Shown in pieces: positions 54,242 to 63,846 of a stretch of DNA of 64,000 bases. The DNA is from Desulfosarcina alkanivorans (GTDB lineage Bacteria; Desulfobacterota; Desulfobacteria; Desulfobacterales; Desulfosarcinaceae): positions 2,170,001 through 2,234,000 of the forward strand of contig NZ_AP021874.1 in the NCBI RefSeq assembly GCF_009688945.1, in the 5' to 3' direction. Numbering within the stretch: position 1 is the first letter of the stretch; the number at the start of each line of letters is the position of its first letter. Made by a program: the position numbers and the translations under genes. The notes beneath the pieces were generated by a model. It worked only from the letters and a program-made list of their open reading frames with translations. It ran no database searches and had not been told where the DNA came from.

Positions 54242-55351
54242 ATGATTCGTGACATCCACCAAGCGTACACAAACGTTTATGATACGATGAAATGGCTGCT
54301 TCCCGATGACATCGGGGAAGCTGTTTTCACGAGAAAGTCGTTGTTGGATCGTATCATGGGCAATCCCCAAGGGCATTGGGCCTATTCTCGGACCAAACTT
54401 TATACCCACCATATGTCGCCAGGATGCACTCTGTGCGGCCAAGGGCGATGGTCTTGCCTCTTCATCAATGGCATTTGCAATGCAAACTGTTTTTATTGTC
54501 CCACCGCTCAGAACGATCCCGGGAAGCCCATGACCAATACGATTATATTCGATGATCCCCACGATTACGCGGATTATATATCCCGTTATCATGTAAAGGG
54601 GGTTGGTTTCAGCGGAGGGGAACCTCTTATTACTTTCGATCGCCTTCTCGCCTATCTGGAAGCCCTCAAGACACGGGTAGATCGGCCAGTGTATACGTGG
54701 CTGTATACCAACGGGATTTTGGCAAATCGGGAGAGACTCAAAGCATTGTGCGATGGTGGACTGGATGAAATCCGTTTTGATTTGAGCGCCAATGGCTATC
54801 GCCTGGAGCCACTGGAGCAGGCGCTACATGTGATTCCGCGGGTTACCGTCGAAATTCCGGCGATTCCTGAGGATGTTTCCACGGTTAAAGAATTGATGAT
54901 TGATCTGGAGCGACTCGGGGTTGACCATCTGAACCTTCACCAGATACGTTGTACCCCCTATAACGTCAACCATCTAATAGACAGGGGATAAACATTTGTC
55001 CGCGGCCCTGCGGTTACCGTCCTGGAGAGCGAACTGACCGCCTTGACCTTGATCCAATACGCCCTTGAACGGCCCATTGCACTGGCCATCAATTATTGTT
55101 CGTTTGCCTTTCGCCACCAATTTCAAGGGATGGGCGCCAGGAAACGATGTGCCAGGGAGATCAAGGCCGGACATGAAGATATCACCCCCACAGGGTATAT
55201 CCGACATATGCAAATAGTCGGCACCGAAAAAAATATCACTGATGTCTGCAACCTCACATCCCATGCAGTTGACAGTTCAATGTATAATATCTCTGCTAAA
55301 AAAGTGAGACTCTCTTTTACTTCTGAATTATGGCCTTTGACTCAAGTTTGA
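54242..55351 (+). pseudogene. Radical SAM protein interrupted by an in-frame TAA
   Basis: The first 249 codons contain CNANCFYC (Cx3Cx2C for the [4Fe-4S] cluster, about residues 79-86), preceded by HHMSPGCTLCGQGRWSC and followed by GVGFSGGEPL (SAM site). A TAA at 54989-54991 stops the frame after HLIDRG, but the same frame then goes on for 120 codons with matching family text (VLESELTALTLIQYALERP, INYCSFAFRHQFQGM, GHEDITPTGYIRHMQI). So a single base change in what was probably a Tyr codon split a gene of about 369 codons. A sequencing error cannot be excluded. If intact it would be a radical enzyme with extra Cys for auxiliary clusters. Confidence 0.8.
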
Positions 55352-55687
55352 CAGTTGTTTTTTAAATATCCATTCATTTCAAGGTGCTACAAGGCACAAA
55401 AAAGTTCTTGGCACTACCTTTTAAAATTTCAGGAGCGGCTTACGCGTCCTGTATCGTCGGCGGCATTGCACCCCCAACTGCCTGGAAGACCTTGCTGCAT
55501 ACGCCCTGCTCTGGCTTCTGATCGAAAGTCGCCTGCCATCTTCTGTGATGATTACGCCTTTCAGCGCTTTCAAGTCCTGCTTGATTTCAGCCCAGTTTCG
55601 GCAGTGGTTTTCATACGCGGCCGAACATGATGATGATAACCAAGGAGAGGGCCGGATGCTGCCCTGCGAAGAGGACGCCTGGTCAGG
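55352..55687. other. Intergenic stretch, no supported gene
   Basis: Frames occur on both strands but none has a start with ribosome site or a recognisable family. This looks like eroded DNA between two broken genes. Confidence 0.35.
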
Positions 55688-56212
55688 TTGGACAACACTA
55701 AAAACAGTATTTTTCTTATAATAACCGACTGGCACCATGAACGCATTGTTTTAAACGACTATGCAGAAATTCGTGTACAAATTGCATTCGTTCATCGCGA
55801 CAGATCAGATGCCTTTGGACCTCATGAAAGTTCGGACTGGTGCATAGATGAGGTGATTGTTGAAACACCCTGCGGGCGGGACCGCTCCTCTACCAAGGTT
55901 GAAATCTCCCCGCCGTCAGGCTACTATGGAAGCATCTAGGACTTCGATCTGATGATCCTCATTAAACCATGGGAAGGATGTTCGGTGGCCGAGATGAGAG
56001 CCACTTTTAATGGCAGTGATGTCTCTGCGTTTCTGGAGGGCTGTTGTATCGATGGGACATTAGCCATAGGCGGCGAGACATTAAGGTGTCCTTCAACCAG
56101 CAGTTACCTTTACCCCGGTTATCATACATTCAGCGTTGACTTGGAATTGAACGACGGTTCCATTGTGAATGACACCGTAAGATGGCATATTCTCTCTGAC
56201 ACTGAGCCCTAA
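55688..56212 (+). pseudogene. Beta-sandwich-type protein fragment interrupted by an in-frame TAG
   Basis: Two consecutive frames in the same phase (55688-55939 and 55940-56212) are separated only by TAG at 55937-55939. The second part reads like the end of an Ig-like or extracellular domain (LYPGYHTFSVDLELNDGSIVNDTVRWHI). The frame is open back to about 55640 but no good start exists, so the 5' end is also missing. Probably the tail of a larger surface protein that has decayed. Confidence 0.5.
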
Positions 56213-56295
56213 CAAAAGGGTTGGCCTGTTCAATCAGCGCTTTAGTTCTTTTTTTTAAGGGTGTTGTATTCAGCGCTTATCGATTTGGCCACGGA

Positions 56296-56327
56296 CAAAG
56301 GCAAGGTCGTAAAGGGCCCTGCCTTTG
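56296..56327. other. Hairpin upstream of the polysaccharide genes
   Basis: CAAAGGCA (56296-56303) and TGCCTTTG (56320-56327) are perfect 8-bp inverted repeats with partial pairing inside the 16-base loop. It lies about 190 bp before the glycosyltransferase start. No T-run follows. Function unknown. Confidence 0.4.
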
Positions 56328-56515
56328 AAATATGACAGGCGGCGCAAGTCAAGGGCGGTCTCAGACCTCGCTTAACGAATCAGGGCAGGGCTTTCCTCTA
56401 TGCAAGATGGCCAATCTTTTAGGGTTCAACATTTATAATTTTTATAAAAATCCCATCTTTTATTGGGGGTGTGAGTTCCATCCGTTTTGAACACAAAAAA
56501 ACAGAGGCCCAACAG

Positions 56516-57580
56516 ATGGTCAGCCATAAAATAATTATGCTGGGTGCAAGTCTGGATCAAAATGGAGGAATCGCAACAGTTGAAAAACTGATCTTGGAAT
56601 TCATTCCCTCCGGGATTCAAGTCCATCACATCGCCAGTCATGACGAAGGTAGCATCTGCCACCGATTGTCTGTATTTGGAAGATCCTGGCTTGCGTTGTT
56701 ATGGCAACTGCTCAACCAAAAAACAGATATTGTCCATATTCATATGTCAGATGGCGGGAGTCTCATTCGAAAATCGATTTTATCCCTGACAAGTTTCCCG
56801 TTTCGAAAACCCGTGATAATACACGCTCATGGTGCAGAATTTCATGCGACTTATGCAAAGCTTCCAAAATGGGTTAAAAAACTGGCCTGCATTATTTTTC
56901 GTCGGTGCAACTACTTTCTGGTTCTTTCGAAAACCTGGAAAAATTATTATGAAGCAGCATTGAATCTTCGCGAAGATCAGGTAATCGTCCTGCCGAATCC
57001 CGTTGAATTGCCATCTCAAGTCCCTCAACGCATGGATCGAGGAGTAGTTCGTTTAGCATTTATCGGACGGATTGGTTGCCGTAAAGGGACCTTTGACCTA
57101 ATTAAAGCATTTGCAAACCTGTCGTTGAACATTCGCCGGCGGGCAGAACTGCTAATTGCCGGGGATGGAGAAATTGAGCAAGCCGGCAAGTTGGCTAAGA
57201 AGTTAAATGTTGACCAATCCGTAAAGCTACTCGGATGGATTTCATCAGAAACGCGGGATCATCTGTTTTCAGAAATTGACGTCTTTATTCTGCCTTCCTA
57301 TAATGAAGGTTTACCCATGGCAATTCTTGAAGCGATGGGATGGGGCCTGCCTGTAATTGTCACGCCGGTGGGGGGAATTCCGGAACTGATTCGATCCGGT
57401 GAGAACGGGTTGATGGTACCCCCGGGTGACGTCGGACAACTCAGCGATGCTATCCAGCGTCTTATCCGTAACGAGGCATTAAGACGATCTCTCGGAAGTG
57501 CCGCTCGAACATCGGTAATGTCCTATGACATCAAAAAGTACTGCGGCAGCCTGTCAAAGATATACCATGAACTTTCATAA
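56516..57580 (+). CDS. GT4-family glycosyltransferase
   Basis: 354 aa from the ATG at 56516 (AGAGG eight bases upstream); a GTG at 56471 is less likely. GT-B fold: SLDQNGGIATVEKL near the start (acceptor side), HAHGAEF, and in the C-terminal donor half LAFIGRIGCRKGTFDLIKAF, LLIAGDGE, KLLGWISS, and the EX7E motif in FILPSYNEGLPMAILEAMGWGLPVI. It transfers a sugar from a nucleotide donor in polysaccharide or lipid-linked oligosaccharide synthesis. The next gene starts 25 bp downstream. Confidence 0.93.
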   Translation: MVSHKIIMLGASLDQNGGIATVEKLILEFIPSGIQVHHIASHDEGSICHRLSVFGRSWLALLWQLLNQKTDIVHIHMSDGGSLIRKSILSLTSFPFRKPVIIHAHGAEFHATYAKLPKWVKKLACIIFRRCNYFLVLSKTWKNYYEAALNLREDQVIVLPNPVELPSQVPQRMDRGVVRLAFIGRIGCRKGTFDLIKAFANLSLNIRRRAELLIAGDGEIEQAGKLAKKLNVDQSVKLLGWISSETRDHLFSEIDVFILPSYNEGLPMAILEAMGWGLPVIVTPVGGIPELIRSGENGLMVPPGDVGQLSDAIQRLIRNEALRRSLGSAARTSVMSYDIKKYCGSLSKIYHELS

Positions 57581-57605
57581 TACGTATAGGAGCTTAAGGG
57601 GCAGA

Positions 57606-58370
57606 ATGAGAATCAAAATTGCTGATGTGGGCATCGACACCTGCAGCTTCGAAAAAGTCGTTGAGCGAATCACTGAGCATCTATTATTAAAAAAACAACC
57701 CGAATACGTCGTAACGCCCAATGCGCAGCACATCGTTTTATTACAAAAAGACGCGGCATTTTATCAGATCTACCGCCAGGCCTTTTTAGTCGTTCCTGAT
57801 GGCGTTCCCCTTTTATGGTCAGCGAAACTATTGGGAACGCCCCTGCAGGGTCGGGTCAATGGAACGGACCTGTTTGAGCGATTATGCCAGGTCAGTGCTG
57901 AAAAAGGCTTCAGGGTGTTCCTGCTGGGAGGTCGACCTGGCGCCGCAAAAGCTGCTGCCAGATTGCTTCAAAGCAGAAATCCTGATCTGGAGATCGTCGG
58001 TACCCATTGCCCCCCTTATGGATTCGAAAATTCCCAGGAAGAATTGCGCCTGATCAATTCTAAAATTAAAACGCTTGATCCCGATATCCTGTTTGTTGGC
58101 TTAGGCGCCCCGAAACAGGAAAAATGGATCTACAGCAACTGTCAAGAGATTGGCGTGCCCATCTCCATCGGTATTGGCGTAAGCTTTGAACTCGTGTCCG
58201 GCATGGTGAAAAGAGCCCCAAAGCCAATGCAACAACTTGGCCTCGAATGGCTTTTCCGGTTGTTTATGGAACCGCGTCGATTGTGGAAACGCTATGTTTT
58301 GGGAAATACGATCTTTTTATGGCTTGTCATCAAGCAGCGGTTTAGGATGTTTCCCCCCCCCATGCAATAA
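57606..58370 (+). CDS. WecG/TagA/CpsF-family glycosyltransferase
   Basis: 254 aa from the ATG at 57606 (AAGGGG six bases upstream). GT26 motifs: TPNAQHIVLLQKD, VVPDGVPLLW (about residues 65-74), GRVNGTDLFERLC, VFLLGGRPGAA and LFVGLGAPKQEKWI. Members transfer N-acetylmannosamine(uronic acid) or related sugars to lipid-linked intermediates in exopolysaccharide or teichoic acid assembly. It is coupled to the GT4 gene and with it marks an exopolysaccharide region that continues past the window. Confidence 0.93.
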   Translation: MRIKIADVGIDTCSFEKVVERITEHLLLKKQPEYVVTPNAQHIVLLQKDAAFYQIYRQAFLVVPDGVPLLWSAKLLGTPLQGRVNGTDLFERLCQVSAEKGFRVFLLGGRPGAAKAAARLLQSRNPDLEIVGTHCPPYGFENSQEELRLINSKIKTLDPDILFVGLGAPKQEKWIYSNCQEIGVPISIGIGVSFELVSGMVKRAPKPMQQLGLEWLFRLFMEPRRLWKRYVLGNTIFLWLVIKQRFRMFPPPMQ

Positions 58371-58408
58371 TTTTCCAACGTCACACCCACTGGTCCGGAT
58401 GCGTAGCG

Positions 58409-60031
58409 TTAGCCGTCTACGACCAGTAGGTTGCTTGGCGGATTCAATGCTGCGTTGACCCTGAAGGAGATCCGAATGCCTGTGTGCAGTCTGTTTATAT
58501 AATTGGTTTTCAATTGAATGGTGCCATTGGTCATGTCCATTGCCGGCAGAGCGTTTTCGCTTGTTTTTTCAAACAACTCATTGACAAAATATGCGGTTTC
58601 GATTTGTTTTCCGGAAGGCAGCTGTACCGTCCCATCCAAACTACGAAAAACAATATACAGTTCATTGTTTAACGGATTAAGGGAAGAAATCACATCGGCT
58701 GACGCAAAGCTGTAAATACTCTTGTATTCTTCCCCATTCCACCGTCGCTCGTCTGTGGAAGAAGGAGCGTTAAAATCCGGCACATCCACCCCTGCAATAT
58801 TGTCCCAGTTGGGAATAGCACGAAGAAGCTGCAGGTCATTCGTGTAAATTCGATTCTCCTGGTGCTCCAGGTCCACGCCATCTTCGCCGTACCAGCCAAA
58901 CCAGGCCCCATTGAGTCCGGCAGTTCCGCAAGCATCCAGATGTTGATCAAAGTGCTGATCCTTGTTATAATTATCTTTTCTGTCAGAAAGGGTATTATTG
59001 AAGGCATATACATCGTCCAGTGAAATTTTGTTGGCCGGTATGTATGCTCCGGTGGGGTTCATCGGATCAACATAGGCGGGTTCGTTCGTTCCGGGTACCA
59101 CTCCATTTGGCGCCTGTGATTGAAAACCGCCTTTCTCATAATAATAGTGGTCTAATCTCAAAGTATTATCGGCGTACCATACCGACTTGGTTTTCAAGAC
59201 TGAAGACTGGGTCGGATTCCAGATATTGGCAAAGATGGCGGTGGGTTCTTGCTGCCCGGTAAAGTCGGTATTACGTGCGTATTTTGTAATCGTTGAAACT
59301 AAATCAAGCTGACCGTCACTCCAACTCGCATATGTCCCTTCTCCACCGTAATTATCATTATATATCTGGGCTGTTGTGTTATATACGAAGTCATCTATAA
59401 ATAGCCCCTGGTGGGTTTCCCAAGGGAAACTGTCTATTACGATCGATACGATTTGCCGAACAACTTTTCTGCTTTTCCAATTAGCGGTCAAATTGCATGC
59501 GAACCAACGATCATCCTCAAGTGGCCAATATGTATCAAATTTGGATTCTATATCTTCCATCGTAAGATTATGGTGGGTCAATCCGCTTAGGTCACCAATG
59601 GCAGCCGCATAGGACGTGATAATCTCAAAATCTGGCTCCTCAATCTTGTAGAAGCGTTTGTTTGTTCTCTCAATTCCATGCAAAGCCGCTAGCGGATTCA
59701 AAGTCGACCCTTCGAACCATCGATACGAAATGTATAAAACGCCAGTTGCTTTTTCTTTATATATTCTAAAAGGAGCTCCCCTTACGTTATAGTTTTTGAT
59801 TAGTTTTATATTTTCATAAAGAGAATCTTCGATTTTTGCTTCCGAAACAAAAGCGTAACCCATTGCATATGCATGTTTGGTTGCGCTCACGGATGTTCTG
59901 AAATTGTGCAGATTGTGGTTTTGGCCCAGAGAAGAATATTGGCCTGCAAGACCGCTCTGTGTAAAAAAGCTTAAACTTAGAATAATTACAGGTACTTTTA
60001 GTAGTTCTTTTAATAAAAACATCTTCTTCAT
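58409..60031 (-). CDS. Exported protein, possible glycoside hydrolase of TIM-barrel type
   Basis: 541 aa from the ATG at 60031 (GAGG upstream); the frame stays open further 5' but the signal peptide (KVPVIILSLSFFTQSGLAG) fixes this start. The central part has TIM-barrel-like strands with paired acidic residues, e.g. GLFIDDFVYNT, SVWYADNTLRLDHYYYE and GAWFGWYGEDGVDLEH. No exact GH family is recognised. The chain ends with NPPSNLLVVDG, text that usually begins a fibronectin-III repeat, so the C-terminus may be truncated. The gene runs against its neighbours. A polysaccharide-degrading or modifying role is likely from context. Confidence 0.6.
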   Translation of the reverse strand: MKKMFLLKELLKVPVIILSLSFFTQSGLAGQYSSLGQNHNLHNFRTSVSATKHAYAMGYAFVSEAKIEDSLYENIKLIKNYNVRGAPFRIYKEKATGVLYISYRWFEGSTLNPLAALHGIERTNKRFYKIEEPDFEIITSYAAAIGDLSGLTHHNLTMEDIESKFDTYWPLEDDRWFACNLTANWKSRKVVRQIVSIVIDSFPWETHQGLFIDDFVYNTTAQIYNDNYGGEGTYASWSDGQLDLVSTITKYARNTDFTGQQEPTAIFANIWNPTQSSVLKTKSVWYADNTLRLDHYYYEKGGFQSQAPNGVVPGTNEPAYVDPMNPTGAYIPANKISLDDVYAFNNTLSDRKDNYNKDQHFDQHLDACGTAGLNGAWFGWYGEDGVDLEHQENRIYTNDLQLLRAIPNWDNIAGVDVPDFNAPSSTDERRWNGEEYKSIYSFASADVISSLNPLNNELYIVFRSLDGTVQLPSGKQIETAYFVNELFEKTSENALPAMDMTNGTIQLKTNYINRLHTGIRISFRVNAALNPPSNLLVVDG

Positions 60032-60371
60032 TATGGCTGACCTCAAGGTTGTAGTTTGTAGGATCAACTTTGCTATATTTGTGCCAACACCATGAACGCA
60101 TGTGGTAAACATAGAAAAAATCATAGAAATTATATTGAATATGACACAAATCCAGTGCTTTTCGACAGATACCAGCTTCTTTTTCTTCCGCATAGAAAGT
60201 GACCCCCCTGTGAATAACGTATTTATTCAGATAGCAGTAATGGTAACGAGGACAATTTTTTGCAACTCAGAAAAAACCAGAAATGGGGATGTGCCTTTCT
60301 GTAGACATTTTTTTCGACCCATGTCCAAAACCGTTTCAGAACAGAAGCATTCATTCGGATCCTGAAATTTT

Positions 60372-62717
60372 ATGGAAAATTTCGTTGGGAAAGGGGGCCA
60401 GTTGTACGATAAAAGCGATGCTTATTTAGGGCTTGACGCTGGATCGGCCAGTATTGATTTAGTACTGATCGATAGCCATGGCAATGTTATCGAATCCGCA
60501 TATCATCTGGCATCACCAGAAACCGGCAACTCATATAGGCACCGCAATTCATGTGACCAATGCTGTGAAATGTGCGCGGACCCATGTGGCGCATCCTTCA
60601 TCGCAACCAAAATTAAAACCTTTATTTCATCGTGCCACGATCATTTTGACATTGAAATAAAAGGGTGCTGTGGAACGGGCAGTCAAATTAAAAAGAAAAC
60701 ACCGCTCCCAATTCATTTAGATCTTCTGGTTAGTGAGGTTAGCGCGCATGCAAGGGGAATGCAATATGCTTCCAACACCGACAACATTGAGGCAATCATT
60801 GATGTCGGTGGCCAGGATTCTAAAGTGATGCGCCTGTCAAGCCCTTTAGACTTTAATATGAGTGGATTATGTTCAGCAGGAACAGGAACCTATCTTGATG
60901 AAATATCCAGGGTGGAAAAGATAAGTGTTTCCAAATTTGGGGAAATCGGCGCTAAGTACATTAAACGTTACATAGAATCACTTTCCTCTGATGCCCCATT
61001 AAATATCGATCATTTTTCATCTGTCTGCACCGTATTCACCAAAACGTCCTATGTTAAGAAAAAAAGCATTTTAACCCTGGAAGAGCGGGTGGCGGCTATC
61101 TGTTGGGCCCAGGCTCGTCAGATTTATAATTCGGTGATTAACCACTTACGGGACTATGACGGCCAGATCTCCTTCCAAGGCGGTGTTTCTTTTAATTCCG
61201 GAGTGAAGATGGCATTAGACTATCTGTTAAAGAAAGGCCGGTCGCTACCCCATGACGCTATGACGATTCTTATAGTCCCTGAAATAAAAACCTATTGCGA
61301 CGATAATGGGCATAAAAAGCCTGTGTCTCACCTGATGGGGGCACTTGGTGCAGCATTGTTGGCAAAAGAATATATTAAATTATCCAGGGGGCAAAAAACA
61401 GACACCACACACCACCCCGTACCGCTAAAAAGTTCTATTAAACGGAAAAATTTACTTAAAAAACAAATTGCCCTGTCCAAATTACAAGGGGAATCGAGAC
61501 CCCAAATAGCCTGGTGTGGCACACTTTTCCCAAGTGAAATCTGCTATCTCTTCGACATGATCCCTGTTGCCCTGCCCGTTTTAGCTGCTGTGGATCATAA
61601 AAACGCACACGACAATCTTTTGTCGGCGGCAAGGACTGAGGGGGTTGATCGTGCGAACTGCACTATATTATCTGCGATTTTAGGACGGCTTGATCGAACG
61701 CCTGCACCGGATTTCATTTTTCATACAAGCGGCAGTTGTGATTACTACCGCCAGCATATGATCAGGCTTATCGACATAGCCCATGAACGATTCGGTATCG
61801 ATAAGCAAAAACAGGTCTGTTCGATTGATCTACCGGCATTTAATTATGAAAATGATTTAAACTTGAAATTTGTTGCAGACCAGCTAAAGGACGCAGTTGC
61901 AAAGGTTGAAGATACGATCAAAGTCAAACATGATCCTGACAAACTCCGAACGATAATAGAAAATGTGAACCAGGCGAGATATTACCACGTTCTGACTGAG
62001 AAACTGCGCGCAAAAAACGACATGCTGGCAGCAGGCTCCGAACTTTTAAAACGATGCGTTCTCTATTCTTCGGCATGGGGATGCAGGGAATTCGTTGACA
62101 TCACCAGATCCTATTATGAGGAAATTGCAGAACGTGCAAAAAACATATCCGGCAAAAGAAGAATAACCGTCTCCAGGAGCAAAGAAAAACACAGAATCCT
62201 ATGGGTTTACTTATGGGACTATACGGATCCTGGATTATTTCATTTTATTGAAGTTGAGTTAAATTGTGCAATTGTTGCAGAAGAGTTAAACCACATCCAC
62301 TGGCCGAAGATGGTTCCCAAACGTCCTTTTGAAAGCATCGCCAGAAGGATTGTCCAGCCGATCAACCATATTAATAGCAGGATATCATACTTGACCGAAA
62401 TGGCAGAAAAATACAGGGTTGACGGAATCATTTTTTTTGTTCATTTTTTCGCGCATTGCCCCCTCGCCAGTGAAACCGTCCAGCATCAGCTTCGTATTAG
62501 TGATTACCCGGTTTTATTTTTGGAAGGAGATTGCCTTGATAAAAGCAGACGTCCCGCAAATATGTTAACCAAGGTACAAGCCTTCGTAGAACAATTAAAC
62601 AAGAAGAAATATGGTAATATATTCGGTTTCAGGTCGAGCCAAAGCACCCTTCGTGCTCGTACGATTGGTAAAAATTTAGCTTTTCCTGATCCTATAGAAA
62701 AAGGCAACTTAAACTAA
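60372..62717 (+). CDS. Fusion of 2-hydroxyacyl-CoA dehydratase activator (BcrAD/HgdC ATPase) with HgdB-like dehydratase subunit
   Basis: 781 aa. Residues about 15-335 are the ASKHA ATPase activator: LGLDAGSASIDLVLID (phosphate-1), DVGGQDSKV (phosphate-2), MSGLCSAGTGTYLDE and SVCTVFTKTS, which keep the two Cys positions of the bridging [4Fe-4S] cluster. Residues about 385-775 are an HgdB/BcrB-type subunit (IAWCGTLFPSEICYLFDMIPV, FHTSGSCDYYRQHM, SSAWGCREFVD, HFFAHCPLAS) with Cys residues for its own cluster. It would be an ATP-driven electron injector plus acceptor in one chain. The HgdA partner is not in the window. Neighbours are polysaccharide genes, so an unusual substrate is possible. Confidence 0.85.
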   Translation: MENFVGKGGQLYDKSDAYLGLDAGSASIDLVLIDSHGNVIESAYHLASPETGNSYRHRNSCDQCCEMCADPCGASFIATKIKTFISSCHDHFDIEIKGCCGTGSQIKKKTPLPIHLDLLVSEVSAHARGMQYASNTDNIEAIIDVGGQDSKVMRLSSPLDFNMSGLCSAGTGTYLDEISRVEKISVSKFGEIGAKYIKRYIESLSSDAPLNIDHFSSVCTVFTKTSYVKKKSILTLEERVAAICWAQARQIYNSVINHLRDYDGQISFQGGVSFNSGVKMALDYLLKKGRSLPHDAMTILIVPEIKTYCDDNGHKKPVSHLMGALGAALLAKEYIKLSRGQKTDTTHHPVPLKSSIKRKNLLKKQIALSKLQGESRPQIAWCGTLFPSEICYLFDMIPVALPVLAAVDHKNAHDNLLSAARTEGVDRANCTILSAILGRLDRTPAPDFIFHTSGSCDYYRQHMIRLIDIAHERFGIDKQKQVCSIDLPAFNYENDLNLKFVADQLKDAVAKVEDTIKVKHDPDKLRTIIENVNQARYYHVLTEKLRAKNDMLAAGSELLKRCVLYSSAWGCREFVDITRSYYEEIAERAKNISGKRRITVSRSKEKHRILWVYLWDYTDPGLFHFIEVELNCAIVAEELNHIHWPKMVPKRPFESIARRIVQPINHINSRISYLTEMAEKYRVDGIIFFVHFFAHCPLASETVQHQLRISDYPVLFLEGDCLDKSRRPANMLTKVQAFVEQLNKKKYGNIFGFRSSQSTLRARTIGKNLAFPDPIEKGNLN

Positions 62718-62729
62718 AAGTGAGCAGGG

Positions 62730-63782
62730 TTGAACCGAACTTTAAAAATACGTAGATATCATTCGGATGATAAAAGTTCTGTTTTAAAAACCTTTAAGGC
62801 GGCCTTCAACAAGAACTATCCACCTGCTCTCTGGAAATGGAAATTTGAGAATAATCCCTTCCAGCCCATTGACCACCCAATGATCTACGTGGCCACAAGC
62901 CACGGCCAAATAGCAGGGTCCGCAGGGTTGTTGCCGGTTCCTTTTCAAATTGAAGGGCATCCCGTCTCTTTTTGTTGGGGAACCGATCTCATGGTCCATC
63001 CGGATTTCCAGGGACGGGGTATTGCCCGGCAGATATACCAATTTCTTACCCAACAGCATGTAATTATAATGTCCATTGGGGCTACCGCAGGCGCAGCCTA
63101 TCTTTTAGAAAACAAAACCAACTGGTTCAAAATGGAAGGGGCCAAAAAACGGACCCGCTATTTGGATCTTCAGCCATATTTCCAAAAAATGATTCCTCGG
63201 ATCTCTCATCCATTAGGCCAATTTTCCCGTTGGGTGCTGAAAGACTTATGCAGTTGGAAGCACTATGATCGTAGAAATCACCAAATCAAAGATATTCTTG
63301 AAATAGGACCGGAATTTGACAAATTGTGGAAAGCCTTGGAGCCTTGTTTCCCAATTTCTGTCACACGCACCCGCCAGTACCTTAAATGGCGGTATAGGGG
63401 AAATCCTCACCATAGTCACCGTATCTACGGAATCTATCAAGCCGAATTACTATCCGCTTTTATGGTAATGGCGTTTAATAAAAAAAGAACAGAAAGTGGA
63501 TTCAAAGAAGCGATCATCATGGAGTTAGTGGCAGATCCAAGGGATTCCGAATGCATCAAGACGCTTATTGATAGTGCCGTTTATTTGGCAATTGAAAGAG
63601 GTTGTCATGTTGTACGATGTTTTTCATCACCTATATTGGAAAACTATTTTCGTGGTAAAGGATTTTATCATCTTCCTAAACAGGACAGTTATTTTTTTGG
63701 CACACTCATTCCGGGCAGCATTCCGGCTCGAAAAATTCAGAACACGAGTTGGTGGATGCTGTCATGCGGTGACATGTGGTGA
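62730..63782 (+). CDS. GNAT-family N-acetyltransferase
   Basis: 350 aa from a TTG at 62730; no better start is seen, and the ribosome site is weak. The N-terminal half is a GNAT domain: ALWKWKFENNPF, MIYVATSHGQIAGSAGLLPVPF and CWGTDLMVHPDFQGRGIARQIYQFL, where QGRGIA is the acetyl-CoA P-loop (about residues 92-97). The C-terminal half may be a second, degenerate GNAT repeat (AFMVMAFNKKRTES, MELVADPRD). Such proteins in polysaccharide clusters acylate amino sugars or transfer amino acids. 13 bp after the dehydratase fusion, so probably in its operon. Confidence 0.8.
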   Translation: MNRTLKIRRYHSDDKSSVLKTFKAAFNKNYPPALWKWKFENNPFQPIDHPMIYVATSHGQIAGSAGLLPVPFQIEGHPVSFCWGTDLMVHPDFQGRGIARQIYQFLTQQHVIIMSIGATAGAAYLLENKTNWFKMEGAKKRTRYLDLQPYFQKMIPRISHPLGQFSRWVLKDLCSWKHYDRRNHQIKDILEIGPEFDKLWKALEPCFPISVTRTRQYLKWRYRGNPHHSHRIYGIYQAELLSAFMVMAFNKKRTESGFKEAIIMELVADPRDSECIKTLIDSAVYLAIERGCHVVRCFSSPILENYFRGKGFYHLPKQDSYFFGTLIPGSIPARKIQNTSWWMLSCGDMW

Positions 63783-63846
63783 GCAATTAAATGATGCGCC
63801 TGCTCTTGATTTGGATTAGTCTCGATTTGATCGACTAAATTCTAAC

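Noticed and set aside
55937-55939. TAG as possible pyrrolysine codon
   Set aside because: No Pyl genes or methylamine methyltransferase context in the window; another broken gene close by uses TAA, so decay is simpler.
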